Below, in pieces: positions 34,586-43,214 of a DNA stretch of 64,000 nt. The stretch comes from Dongia mobilis. Lineage in GTDB: Bacteria > Pseudomonadota > Alphaproteobacteria > Dongiales > Dongiaceae. The stretch is from assembly GCF_004363235.1 (NCBI RefSeq), contig NZ_SNYW01000006.1, positions 186,001 to 250,000 on the forward strand. Direction: 5' to 3'. The position numbers and the translations under genes were made by a program. Under the pieces are notes generated by a model, which saw nothing but the letters and a program-made list of their open reading frames with translations, was not told the DNA's origin and did not search any database. The stretch's first letter is position 1. Each line of letters starts with the position of its first letter.

Positions 34586-36016
34586 CTAATTGCTGGCCTT
34601 GCTCTGCAGCAGGTTGAGGCCGCGCAGCAGGTCGAGGGCCCGCGCCAGCTGGAAATCCTCGTCCGGACGCGCAATCTGCTGGCGTTCCGAGCCGACGAAG
34701 GGCTCGTCCGGCTTCTCGGCGGCGCCAGCCTCGCCATTGGCCGCTTCGCCATTCGTTGCGTTGTCGTCCTGGTTCTCCGTCTGCTCGACCGCGTTCTCGT
34801 CCGTGCTGCCATCGGGATTGGCGAGCGCACCCTTGAGGTCGGCTTCGTGCGGGCGGTTGTCGCCGCCCAGCTTCTCGATCTTGGCCTGTTCGACCACGAT
34901 ATCGGGCTCGATGCCCTTGGCCTGGATCGAGCGGCCGGAGGGGGTGTAGTAGCGCGCCGTGGTGAGGCGGATGGCGCCATGGCCAGGGATGCCCATGATC
35001 GACTGCACCGAGCCCTTGCCGAAGGATTGCGTGCCGAGGATCACCGCGCGACCGTGATCCTGCAGGGCGCCGGCGACGATCTCCGAGGCCGAGGCCGAGC
35101 CGCCATTCACCAGCACCACGATCGGCTTGCCCTCGATCAGGTCGCCGCCTTCCGCGTTCCAGCGCTGCGCGTCGTCCGGATTGCGGCCGCGGGTCGAGAC
35201 GATCTCGCCCTTCTCCATGAAGTCGTCCGATACGGCGATCGCCTGGTCGAGCAGCCCGCCGGGATTGTTGCGCAGATCCAGCACCAGACCGGCCAGTTCG
35301 CCCTTGGTCGCCTTTTTCAACTCGTCGATGGCGCCGCGCAGGCCGGAATCGGTCTTCTCCGAGAACGAGGTGATGCGGATATAGCCGATATTGCCGTCTT
35401 CCAGCTCCCAGCGGGCCGATTTCAGTTCGATGACGGCGCGCTTCAGCGTGACCTCGAACGCGTCCTGGTCGCCGCGCAGGATGGTCAGGGTGATGCTGGT
35501 GCCGACCTCGCCACGCATCTTGTCGACTGCCTCGTTGAGGGTCAGCCCCATCACCGGCTCGCCATTGAGCTGGGCAATCAGATCGCCGGGCTGGATGCCG
35601 GCGCGGGCGGCCGGCGTATCGTCCATGGGTGAGACCACCTTGATGAGGCCGTTTTCCATGGTGACCTCGATGCCGAGGCCGCCGAACTCGCCGCGGGTCT
35701 GCACCTGCATGTCCTGGTAGGAATCCGCGTTCATGTAGCTGGAATGCGGATCGAGCGATGTCAGCATGCCGTTGATCGCAGCCTCGATCAGCTTGTCGTC
35801 TTCCGTTTCCTCGACATAGCCGGCGCGCACCCGTTCGAACACCTCGCCGAACAGATTGAGCTGCTGGTAGGTATTGACCGGCTTCTTCGTCGCGGCGTCC
35901 CCGTTCGCCGCGTCGTTCTCGGACTGGGCGGCGACGAAGCCGGGATGGAAGGCGACGGCGCCGATGAACATGCCGGCTGCGAGCGCGGTGGCGGCGAGGA
36001 GCGTTTTGCGGATCAT
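34586..36016 (-). CDS. S41 family C-terminal processing protease (CtpA type)
   Basis: Periplasmic serine protease, 476 residues. Signal peptide about 1-30 (LLAATALAAGMFIGAVAF), S41 N-terminal helices with LTSLDPHSSYMN, PDZ domain about 107-185 (GGLGIEVTMENGLIKVVSP, AGIQPGDLI), and a protease core with the catalytic Ser in SASASE (307-312) and Lys334 in SFGKGSVQS. A long acidic Asn/Glu-rich tail (about 385-440) is unstructured. CtpA proteases in related bacteria act with envelope partners on peptidoglycan hydrolases. It is 122 bases downstream of the envC-like gene. Confidence 0.93.
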   Translation of the reverse strand: MIRKTLLAATALAAGMFIGAVAFHPGFVAAQSENDAANGDAATKKPVNTYQQLNLFGEVFERVRAGYVEETEDDKLIEAAINGMLTSLDPHSSYMNADSYQDMQVQTRGEFGGLGIEVTMENGLIKVVSPMDDTPAARAGIQPGDLIAQLNGEPVMGLTLNEAVDKMRGEVGTSITLTILRGDQDAFEVTLKRAVIELKSARWELEDGNIGYIRITSFSEKTDSGLRGAIDELKKATKGELAGLVLDLRNNPGGLLDQAIAVSDDFMEKGEIVSTRGRNPDDAQRWNAEGGDLIEGKPIVVLVNGGSASASEIVAGALQDHGRAVILGTQSFGKGSVQSIMGIPGHGAIRLTTARYYTPSGRSIQAKGIEPDIVVEQAKIEKLGGDNRPHEADLKGALANPDGSTDENAVEQTENQDDNATNGEAANGEAGAAEKPDEPFVGSERQQIARPDEDFQLARALDLLRGLNLLQSKASN

Positions 36017-36111
36017 CTTACTTACTGACCTTTGTTGTTGTGGCCCTTGCTGCCCTGGCTGCCCGTCCGGTACTGGCGGCGCTCGACCCTGGCGGCGTCA
36101 TAATTCATGCA

Positions 36112-36150
36112 ATCAATTGTACCGATCAATTGTACCGATCAATTGTTCTG
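36112..36150. repeat. Triple 13-base direct repeat
   Basis: ATCAATTGTACCG occurs at 36112-36124 and again at 36125-36137, followed by a degenerate third copy (ATCAATTGTTCTG) at 36138-36150. The third copy contains the stop and last codons of the envC-like gene. It is AT-rich against a GC-rich background. Confidence 0.85.
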
Positions 36151-37461
36151 GGCGGCCATCATCGGCGCCGGGTCGACGGGTTCGCCGTCGCGCCGCAATT
36201 CGACATACAATTTCGGCCGGCCGCTTTCGGTTCCATCCTCGTTCCTGCCGGAAGCCCCCATTCTGCCAAGGGGTTCTCCAGCCTTAAGCCATTGTCCGAC
36301 CTGGACAACGACGCGGTCGAGCCCAGCCAGGACGGTATGATACCCACCCGCATGCTCGATGATCAATATTTGCCCATAGCCGCGGAACGGCCCTTCGAAC
36401 ACAATCTGGCCGTCAAATGTGGCAACAATCTGGGCGCCGGGGCGGGTTTCGATCTCGATTCCCTTCAGCGTACCGGCGGGTTCCGTTCGGGCACCGAACC
36501 GGCGGACCACCTTGCCGCTGGCCGGACTGGTCAACTGGGACAGATTCTTGGGGAATTTCCGAAGATCGGCCGGTTTCTCGGTACGCGGCTGCGGCAGGGC
36601 GGCGATTTGGGCCGCCTCTGCATTCTCCTGTCCTTGCCCCTTGGCCTCCACCGGGGCGGGTGGCGCGGGTGCCGCTGGCGCGGCCAGTTCCGTCTTCTCC
36701 AGGCGGGCAATCAGGTCCTGCAGGTTCTTGGCCTGATCGGCGAGGCGCGCCAGGCGCTGCCGGGTGGCCTCGGTCTCGGCTTGGGTCGATTTCTGCTGCC
36801 CCGCCTTCTTGGCCACCAGCTTGGACAGACGCTGGTTCTCGTCGGCGAGATCCGCCAGGGCCGCAGTCAGCTGGTCGCGCCGCATCGCCATTTCCTGGCG
36901 CAGGCCCTTGATGTCGGTAAGCTCGCTGCGCAACGTCCGGGCGCGGCTGTCGAGGGCCGGAGTCACGATGCCGAGCAGTCGCGCCGAGCGTGCCATGTCG
37001 ATGGGGGATTCGTCGGCGAACAGCAGTGCCTGGCGCGGCCGGGTGGCGAGCCGCTGCAGGGCGACCAGGGTCGCAGACAATTCGGCGCGCCCCTGTTTGA
37101 GGCTGCCCGCCTTCTCGGCCTCGGCCTCCGTCAGCGAGGCCAGCGTATTCTCGATCTCGGATACCTCGCGTTCACGCTTCTGCACGTCTGCCGCCGCCTT
37201 GATGAGGGCGGCCTGCAGATCGGCCACCTCCTTTTCCAGGCTGGCCGCCTTCTTGGCCAGCGCTTCGGCGGCCTTGCGGCTCGTCTCGATCTCCTGCTGG
37301 ACGTTTTCGAGATCGTCCGTGTCCTGCGCGGCGGCAAGCGGCGTCACCACCAGCAGTACGGCCAGCAACGTGGCGAGGCCGGCGCTAGGCCGGTGCCAGG
37401 CGGGACCGATCCTGTCGGCACCGCGTTCTACCTGGCGGGGATCAGGCGCGCGCCGAGGCAT
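36139..37461 (-). CDS. EnvC-like murein hydrolase activator (LytM/M23 domain)
   Basis: 440 residues. A hydrophobic signal/anchor (ATLLAVLLVVTPLAAA, about 30-45) is followed by a long coiled coil (about 50-270, Glu/Ala/Lys-rich heptads), then a C-terminal LytM domain (about 310-425: SPASGKVVRRFGART, GQILIIEHAGGYHTVLAGLD, QWLKAGEPLGRMG, LYVELRRDGEPVDP). The zinc ligands of active M23 peptidases are not kept (GIEIETRPG and YVELRR instead of HxxxD and HxH motifs). That matches EnvC proteins, which activate amidases rather than cut peptidoglycan. The start overlaps the gpmI end by 20 bases. Confidence 0.88.
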   Translation of the reverse strand: MPRRAPDPRQVERGADRIGPAWHRPSAGLATLLAVLLVVTPLAAAQDTDDLENVQQEIETSRKAAEALAKKAASLEKEVADLQAALIKAAADVQKREREVSEIENTLASLTEAEAEKAGSLKQGRAELSATLVALQRLATRPRQALLFADESPIDMARSARLLGIVTPALDSRARTLRSELTDIKGLRQEMAMRRDQLTAALADLADENQRLSKLVAKKAGQQKSTQAETEATRQRLARLADQAKNLQDLIARLEKTELAAPAAPAPPAPVEAKGQGQENAEAAQIAALPQPRTEKPADLRKFPKNLSQLTSPASGKVVRRFGARTEPAGTLKGIEIETRPGAQIVATFDGQIVFEGPFRGYGQILIIEHAGGYHTVLAGLDRVVVQVGQWLKAGEPLGRMGASGRNEDGTESGRPKLYVELRRDGEPVDPAPMMAAQNN

Positions 37462-39016
37462 CTTCCCGCTGCTGCGCGCTGCCGCCCATGATCAGTGATT
37501 CACCGGTCATCTCGCGCGGCTGCGTGATGCCGAGCAGGGCAAGAATGGTCGGCGCCACGTCGGCCAGGCGCCCGTCCTTCAGTTTTGCCGCCCATGCCGG
37601 CGCATTGACCAGGATGAAGGGCACACGGTTGAGCGTATGGGCGGTGTGCGGTTCGCCGGTCACCGGGTCCTTCATCATCTCGCAATTGCCGTGGTCGGCG
37701 GTAATCAGCAGCGCGCCGCCCTTGGCGACGACCGCATCGCGCACGCGGCCAAGGCAGGCGTCGACCACCTCGACCGCCTTTACCGCGGCGGCCAGATTGC
37801 CGCTGTGACCCACCATGTCACCATTGGCATAGTTGACGACGATGAGGTCGAACTTCTCCGACTGGATTGCGTCGACCAGCTTGTCGGTCAGCTCATAGGC
37901 CGACATTTCCGGCATCAGGTCATAGGTCGCGACCTTGGGACTCGGCACCAGAATGCGCTCCTCCCCCGGAAACAGCCCTTCCTCGCCGCCATTGAAGAAG
38001 AAGGTGACGTGGGCGTATTTCTCGGTCTCGGCCATGCGCAGCTGCTTCATCCCATGATCGGCCACGATCTCGCCCAGTGTCCGGGTCAGTTCGACCGGTG
38101 GGAACAGGCAGGGCATCAGTTTCGCCAGTTCGGCCGAATATTCGACCATGCCCAGTACGGCGGCGAAACTGGTCACCTTCTTGCGCGGGAACTCCTTGAA
38201 ACCGGGATCGATCAGCGTGGTAAGCAATTGCCGGGCGCGGTCGGCGCGGAAATTCGCCATCAGCAATCCGTCGCCCTGTCTGAAGCCGGGGAAATTGCCG
38301 ATCAGCGTGGGCTTGACGAATTCGTCGGTCTCGCCGCGCAGATAGGCCTCGGCGATGGCGGCCTGTGCCGTTGCCACACGCGGCGCCTCGCCATGGAAGG
38401 CGTCATAGGCCAGCGTCACGCGCTCCCAGCGCTTGTCGCGGTCCATGGCGTAGTAGCGCCCGCCCAATGTGCCGATTCGGACATTGGGCAGGTTCGCGAT
38501 CTTGGCCTCGAAATCTGCGACGAAGCCCCTGGCGCTTTGCGGCGGCGTGTCGCGGCCGTCGAGGAAGCCGTGAATGACGACGCCGAGCCCCGCCGCCGAC
38601 AGGACCCGGGCCAGCGCCACCATGTGATCCTGATGCGAATGCACACCACCCGGCGACAGCAGGCCCATCAACTGCACGTCGCCCTTGCTGGCCCGCATCT
38701 TCGCGACAAACTTTTCCAGTTCCGGCAATTTGGCGATGCTGCCATCGGCGATGGCGCGGTCGATGCGTGGCAGATCTTGCATGACGACGCGCCCGGCGCC
38801 GAGATTCATGTGGCCGACCTCGGAATTTCCCATCTGCCCCTCGGGCAGGCCGACATAGAGCTCGGAGGCGTCGACCAGGCTCCAGGGATAGGCAGCGGTC
38901 ATCTGGTCCCAGTTCGGCGTCTCGGCCAGAAGAACGGCATTGTCCTCCTGCTCATGGCGATGGCCCCAGCCATCGAGGATGCACAGAACCACGGGTTTGA
39001 TCTGAGTCGATTTCAT
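37442..39016 (-). CDS. gpmI: 2,3-bisphosphoglycerate-independent phosphoglycerate mutase
   Basis: Mn-dependent glycolytic mutase interconverting 3- and 2-phosphoglycerate. 524 residues. VVLCILDGWGHRHEQEDNA at the N-terminus, phosphorylated Ser65 in GQMGNSEVGHMNLGAGR, GLLSPGGVHSHQDHM, NYANGDMVGHSG and LLITADHGNCE, with Asp/His metal ligands, are all present. It is followed directly by the envC-like gene (20-base overlap) and preceded on the same strand by rlmH, a widely conserved order. Confidence 0.96.
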   Translation of the reverse strand: MKSTQIKPVVLCILDGWGHRHEQEDNAVLLAETPNWDQMTAAYPWSLVDASELYVGLPEGQMGNSEVGHMNLGAGRVVMQDLPRIDRAIADGSIAKLPELEKFVAKMRASKGDVQLMGLLSPGGVHSHQDHMVALARVLSAAGLGVVIHGFLDGRDTPPQSARGFVADFEAKIANLPNVRIGTLGGRYYAMDRDKRWERVTLAYDAFHGEAPRVATAQAAIAEAYLRGETDEFVKPTLIGNFPGFRQGDGLLMANFRADRARQLLTTLIDPGFKEFPRKKVTSFAAVLGMVEYSAELAKLMPCLFPPVELTRTLGEIVADHGMKQLRMAETEKYAHVTFFFNGGEEGLFPGEERILVPSPKVATYDLMPEMSAYELTDKLVDAIQSEKFDLIVVNYANGDMVGHSGNLAAAVKAVEVVDACLGRVRDAVVAKGGALLITADHGNCEMMKDPVTGEPHTAHTLNRVPFILVNAPAWAAKLKDGRLADVAPTILALLGITQPREMTGESLIMGGSAQQREDASARA

Positions 39017-39150
39017 CGGCTTTCCGGACTGTTTGGGCCGGGTCCAGAATTAACCCGATCCGGCTGAATGCGCCAGCAGGATAAAGCGCCCGGGTACTTG
39101 CCTCGCCCGCGACCAACCACCCGATTATTACGGCCGATCGGCGTGGCGGA

Positions 39151-39621
39151 TCAGTCGCGGTGATATGGATGGCCGGCCAGAATGGTCTGGGCGCGATAGA
39201 TCTGCTCCATCAGCAGGACCCGCACCAGCATGTGCGGCCAGGTCATGGCGCCGAATGCCAGCAGCAGGTCGGCGCGATCGCGGATCGCCGGGGCAAGGCC
39301 GTCGGCGCCGCCGATGACGAAGACGATCTCGGCATAGCCCTGGTTGGCCAAGGCGCCGAGGCGGCGGGCGAACTCGCGGCTGCCAAAGACCTGGCCCCGC
39401 TCGTCCAGGGCGATCACCGCTCGCTGCCCGCCCGTACCCTTCTGCAAAGCCTTGTCGATGAGGGCAGCTTCGGCGGAAACCAGCGCTGCACCTTCGAGGC
39501 CCTTTTTCGCCTCGAGCTCGACGATCTCGCAAGGCCAGGTCAGACGCCCGGCATAGGTCTCGACGAGGGACTTCTCCGGGCCGGCCCTGGCCCGGCCAAG
39601 AGCGATGATTCGTATTCTCAT
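39151..39621 (-). CDS. rlmH: 23S rRNA pseudouridine1915 N3-methyltransferase RlmH
   Basis: SPOUT-class methyltransferase acting on helix 69 of the assembled 70S ribosome. 156 residues, the family length. MRIRIIALGRARAGPEKSLVETYAGRL at the start, RAVIALDERGQVFGSREFA, SAM-binding VFVIGGADGL and the C-terminal MTWPHMLVRVLLMEQIYRA with HPYHRD. ATG 39621 gives the canonical N-terminus; a longer frame exists but has no family match. rsfS, often next to rlmH, is not here: the next gene upstream is divergent. Confidence 0.94.
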   Translation of the reverse strand: MRIRIIALGRARAGPEKSLVETYAGRLTWPCEIVELEAKKGLEGAALVSAEAALIDKALQKGTGGQRAVIALDERGQVFGSREFARRLGALANQGYAEIVFVIGGADGLAPAIRDRADLLLAFGAMTWPHMLVRVLLMEQIYRAQTILAGHPYHRD

Positions 39622-39681
39622 GGTCCCCGTTCCGGTCGGCGAAGGTTTCATTCTGGACGCGGGTCGCGCTAAGCTCAAGTC

Positions 39682-40389
39682 ATGAGCCACGCGCGACCCC
39701 TCCGGAAACTGCCGCTGCTGCTGCTGCTTGTCATGTTGTCAGGCTGTGCTGCCGCCATGCCGCCGCGGCCGCTCGCGCCGCCGGAAACCGTCCGCGCCAG
39801 CATCATCCGCCTGGCCGAACAGGAATGGGCCGCCTTCAACGGCCAGACCATCCGCTTCGACGCGCTCGGCCGCGAGATCATCGCGCCCGTCGGCTTCTGG
39901 GAGGACGAGCGGCGCGGCGACGCGCTGGTCGCCAAATACTGGCGGGCGGTCGGCTCGGATTGGCGCGGCTTTGATGTCGACAAGCCCTGGTCGGCCGCCT
40001 TCATCTCATGGGTGATGGCCGAGGCAGGCGTTCCGGCGGAGGAGATGCCGCCCAGTGCCACCCATGCCGGCTACCTCCGCGCCGCGATCGCCGCCGGGGG
40101 CGGGAAATGGCGCGCCCATCCGCCGGAAGATTATGCGCCAAGGCCGGGCGATCTCATCTGTGCCACCCGCGCCGGACAGAAGATCGAGCGCTTCGACGTT
40201 ATCCCGGTCGGCGCCACGCTTCATTGCGATATCGTCGTCCTCACCGGGGTGGGCAGGCTGTGGTCGATCGGCGGCAATGTGCGCAATTCCGTCAGCCGCA
40301 CCGAGCGCCAGATCGACGCGGCAGGACGCCTCGCCAGGGATGATGTGCGACCCTGGTTTCTGGTGCTGGAGAACCGCTATCCCCGGTGA
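39682..40389 (+). CDS. DUF2272 lipoprotein
   Basis: 235 residues. Hydrophobic signal with lipobox LSGC (lipidated Cys22), then a DUF2272 domain, distantly like NlpC/P60 or CHAP folds. Seen: PWSAAFISWVMAEAGVP, PSATHAGYLRAAI, RPGDLICATRAG and HCDIVVLTGVGRLWSIGGN. The Cys of classical NlpC/P60 enzymes is replaced by Ala in WSAAF, as is usual in this family. It is divergent from rlmH with 60 bases between the starts. Substrate unknown; an envelope location is inferred from the lipobox. Confidence 0.85.
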   Translation: MSHARPLRKLPLLLLLVMLSGCAAAMPPRPLAPPETVRASIIRLAEQEWAAFNGQTIRFDALGREIIAPVGFWEDERRGDALVAKYWRAVGSDWRGFDVDKPWSAAFISWVMAEAGVPAEEMPPSATHAGYLRAAIAAGGGKWRAHPPEDYAPRPGDLICATRAGQKIERFDVIPVGATLHCDIVVLTGVGRLWSIGGNVRNSVSRTERQIDAAGRLARDDVRPWFLVLENRYPR

Positions 40390-40417
40390 GCCACTTGCTG
40401 GCGGGAACAGCATTTTT

Positions 40418-41959
40418 TCAGTGATCGGCCGCGACGGCACCGCGTGGGCGGCGCAGCAGCGGCACCAGGAAGATGCCCGACACGAATAGCAGCCCCATCA
40501 GGAATTGCACGTCGGCCATGGTCATCACCTGGGCCTCGCGATGGACCAGATCGCCCAGCATCCTCACCGCGCCAGCGGCGCTCTGGCCACCCATCGCCCC
40601 CTGCATGCCATGCTGCGCCTGGTCGAGGAAGGCCTCGACATTGGGATTGCCCGCCGGCAAGCTCTCCACCAGACGTTTCCAGTGCAGAGCGAACCGGTCG
40701 TTGAGGACCGAATTGATGGCGGCGAGGCCGACGGCACCGCCCAGATTGCGCATCAGGTTGTAGAGGCCGCTTGCATTCTTGACCCGCTCGGCCGGCAGGG
40801 TGCCGAGGGCCGCCGCGTTGATCGGGATGAACAGGAACATGAGGGCGAAGCCGCGGCAGGCCTGGGGCAGGAAAAACTCCCAAAAGCCCCATTCCGCCGT
40901 CAGCAGCGATTGCAGATAGGCGCCAAGGCCGAACAGGCCGAGGCCGAAGGCCAGCATTGCCCGCGGGTCGAGGTGATTGGCAAGCCTGCCGGCGACCGGC
41001 GCCGACATGAACTGGAACGCGCCGGTCACGATCATGACGACGCCGATATCGAGCGCCGAGTAGTTGCGGATATGCGACAGGTAGAGCGGCAGCAGATAGG
41101 TCGAACCGTAGAGGCCGATGCCGATCACGAAGCTGAAACTGCAGCCGATCAGGAAATTGCGGTTGGCAAAGGCGCGGATGTCGACGATCGGCTGCCGATA
41201 GGTCAGCACCCGCCAGACGAAAAGGAGTCCACCGATGGCCGAAACCACGGCGAAGATCTGGATGAGGTGGTCCTCGAACCAGTCGTCACGCGGTCCCTCT
41301 TCGAGCACGAATTCCAGGCTGCCCAGGAAGACCGCCATGAAAAGCAGGCCGAGATAGTCGAGGCCGGGCAGCAGCGACCAGTCGGGCCGGTCGACATCGA
41401 CCAGCAGCCAGACCGCGCCGGCGACCAGGATGCCGGGGGCGAGATTGGCCAGGAACAGCCAGTGCCAGCTCGATATCTCGGTGATATAGCCGCCGATGGT
41501 CGGGCCCAGGGTCGGCGCCATGGTGGCGATGAGGCCCATCAGGACCGAGAGCATGTTGCGCTTTGACGGGGGAAAGAAGCTATAGGCGGTCGCGAACACG
41601 GTCGGGATCATGGCGCCGCCGATGAAACCCTGGAGGGCGCGGAACACGATCATCGAGTTGATATCCCAGGCCATGGCACAGAGAGCGCTGGCGAGCGTGA
41701 AGCCCGCGGCCGACAGGCTGAACAGCACGCGTGTCGAAAGCAGGCGCGCCAGCAGGCCCGAAAGCGGTATCGAGATCACCTCGGCGATGAGATAGGAGGT
41801 CTGGATCCAGGTCGCTTCGTCGGAACTGGCGGCAAGGCCCGCCTGTATCTCGCTCAGGGAAGACGAGACGATCTGGATGTCGAGGATCGCCATGAACATG
41901 CCGACCACCATGACCATGAAGCCGATCCAGTCGCGCATCGTCGGGGCCCGGTCGGGCAT
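40418..41959 (-). CDS. EmrB/QacA-type MFS drug efflux permease (DHA2)
   Basis: 513 residues with 14 predicted transmembrane helices, the DHA2 count. Motif DIQIVSSSLSEIQAGL in helix 1, SYLIAEVISIPLSGLLARLL, FRALQGFIGGAMIPTVF (motif B-like) and the antiporter motif C-like LMGLIATMAPTLGPTIGGYI are visible. It works with the adjacent periplasmic adaptor (52 bases upstream) and an outer-membrane channel encoded elsewhere to expel hydrophobic toxic compounds. Control by the divergent TetR regulator is inferred from two palindromes upstream of the adaptor. Confidence 0.92.
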   Translation of the reverse strand: MPDRAPTMRDWIGFMVMVVGMFMAILDIQIVSSSLSEIQAGLAASSDEATWIQTSYLIAEVISIPLSGLLARLLSTRVLFSLSAAGFTLASALCAMAWDINSMIVFRALQGFIGGAMIPTVFATAYSFFPPSKRNMLSVLMGLIATMAPTLGPTIGGYITEISSWHWLFLANLAPGILVAGAVWLLVDVDRPDWSLLPGLDYLGLLFMAVFLGSLEFVLEEGPRDDWFEDHLIQIFAVVSAIGGLLFVWRVLTYRQPIVDIRAFANRNFLIGCSFSFVIGIGLYGSTYLLPLYLSHIRNYSALDIGVVMIVTGAFQFMSAPVAGRLANHLDPRAMLAFGLGLFGLGAYLQSLLTAEWGFWEFFLPQACRGFALMFLFIPINAAALGTLPAERVKNASGLYNLMRNLGGAVGLAAINSVLNDRFALHWKRLVESLPAGNPNVEAFLDQAQHGMQGAMGGQSAAGAVRMLGDLVHREAQVMTMADVQFLMGLLFVSGIFLVPLLRRPRGAVAADH

Positions 41960-42011
41960 GGCCGCAGTCTTTCTGTCGGGATTGATCTGTCTGGGGCGGG
42001 CGGCAGGGCGG

Positions 42012-43097
42012 CTATTCGCCGGCGGCCTGTGCCGCGCCGAACAGCCAGCCGCTGTTGCCGGCGAGCTTTGCCTCGCCCGCCGATTGCGTGTCGACGCTGA
42101 CCACGACCGACAGGCCGGGGCGCAGCAGGCCGTTCATTGTGTTCTGCGGGTCCAGGGTGATGCGCACCGGCACGCGCTGCACGATCTTGGTGAAATTGCC
42201 GGTGGCATTTTCGGCCGGCAGCAGGCTGAACTCGGTGCCGGAGGCGGGCGAGAAGCTTTCTACGACGCCGGTGACCGGGCGGCTCGGGAAGGCATCGACC
42301 GAGATGCTCACCTTTTGCCCCGGTTGCATGTGTTCAAGCTGGGTCTCCTTGAAGTTGGCGACGACATGGACCGCGCTCGGCACCAGCGCCAGCAATTGCG
42401 AGCCGGGCTGCACGAACTGCCCGACGCGGACGGTGCGATTGCCGATGACGCCGTCGATTGGCGCGCGGATCACGGTCTTCTCGAAATCGTTCCGGGCGAG
42501 GCGCAGATTGGCCGCAGCTTCGTCGACCCGTGCCATCGCCTCGATGCGGTTGGCTTCCAGTACGCCCTTCTGCGCGCGCTCGGCCACCAGACCGGCAGCG
42601 ATGCGCGAGGCCTCGGCTTCCGCTTTGAGCCGGGTCGCGGTGATGGTGTCCATCTCCTGCGTGCCGATGATCTTGCTGGCGACCAGTTTCTGGTTGCGCT
42701 CGAAAGCCTGGCGCGCCCGGGTCAGTTCGGCGCCGGCGGATTTTTCCGCCGCCACCATTTCGGCGATGCGCGCATCCTGATAGGTGATCTGACTGCCGAT
42801 GGTGGCGAGGTTGGCCTCCGCCCCGGCCAGCGCGGCCTCGGCCTGGGCGACGCGGGCGCGGAAATCGGAATCCTCGATCGTCACCAGCACGTCGCCGGCC
42901 CGAACCGCCTGGTTGTCGCCGATGGCGACGGACGCGACATACCCTTCGATGCGGGGGCTGATGATCGCGATATCGCCCTCGACATAGGCATTGTCGGTCG
43001 ATTCCACGAAGCGGACCTGCTGCCACCAGTGATAGCCGCCGGCGGCAGCGGCGAGGAGGATGAGGGTTATGCCGGAACGCAGGATGAGTTTGCGCAT
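42012..43097 (-). CDS. EmrA/HlyD-type membrane fusion protein
   Basis: Periplasmic adaptor of a tripartite efflux pump, 361 residues. One N-terminal transmembrane helix (SGITLILLAAAAGGYHWW, about 8-25), first lipoyl half (DNAYVEGDIAIISPRIEGYVASVAIGDNQAV), coiled-coil hairpin about 70-190, second lipoyl half (VIRAPIDGVIGNRTVRVGQFVQPG), and a beta-barrel region with VVANFKETQLEHMQPGQ and SFSPASGTEFSLLPAENATGNFTKIVQRVPVRI, the EmrA signature. GGAG lies upstream of the ATG. It is first gene of the pump operon, divergent from tetR. Confidence 0.93.
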   Translation of the reverse strand: MRKLILRSGITLILLAAAAGGYHWWQQVRFVESTDNAYVEGDIAIISPRIEGYVASVAIGDNQAVRAGDVLVTIEDSDFRARVAQAEAALAGAEANLATIGSQITYQDARIAEMVAAEKSAGAELTRARQAFERNQKLVASKIIGTQEMDTITATRLKAEAEASRIAAGLVAERAQKGVLEANRIEAMARVDEAAANLRLARNDFEKTVIRAPIDGVIGNRTVRVGQFVQPGSQLLALVPSAVHVVANFKETQLEHMQPGQKVSISVDAFPSRPVTGVVESFSPASGTEFSLLPAENATGNFTKIVQRVPVRITLDPQNTMNGLLRPGLSVVVSVDTQSAGEAKLAGNSGWLFGAAQAAGE

Positions 43098-43119
43098 GGC
43101 GGGACTCCGGAAATTTGGG

Positions 43120-43140
43120 TGAACTGAACTGTTCAGTTCA
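43120..43140. promoter_or_regulatory. Palindromic operator 1 (TetR site) before the efflux operon
   Basis: A perfect palindrome: TGAACTGAAC at 43120-43129, one central T, GTTCAGTTCA at 43131-43140. It lies 23-43 bases upstream of the adaptor ATG, just downstream of the predicted - strand promoter. It shares the CTGAACTG / CAGTTCA core with the second palindrome near tetR. Confidence 0.75.
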
Positions 43141-43150
43141 ATGTTGCTTG

Positions 43151-43179
43151 AAAATGGCTTGCCGAATTCCCAGAGTCAA
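43151..43179 (-). promoter_or_regulatory. Possible promoter of the efflux operon
   Basis: On the - strand TTGACT (43174-43179) and CATTTT (43151-43156) are 17 bases apart. The -10 match is weak. The predicted transcript start falls just before operator 1, so a bound repressor would block it. Confidence 0.4.
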
Positions 43180-43185
43180 GGCTAA

Positions 43186-43205
43186 ACTAAACTGATCAGT
43201 TCAGT
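43186..43205. promoter_or_regulatory. Palindromic operator 2 (TetR site) before tetR
   Basis: A 20-base palindrome with one mismatched pair; the inner 12 bases AACTGATCAGTT (43190-43201) are perfect. Half-site ACTRAACTGA matches operator 1. It ends 9 bases before the tetR ATG, consistent with autorepression. Confidence 0.7.
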
Positions 43206-43214
43206 CATGCCGAA

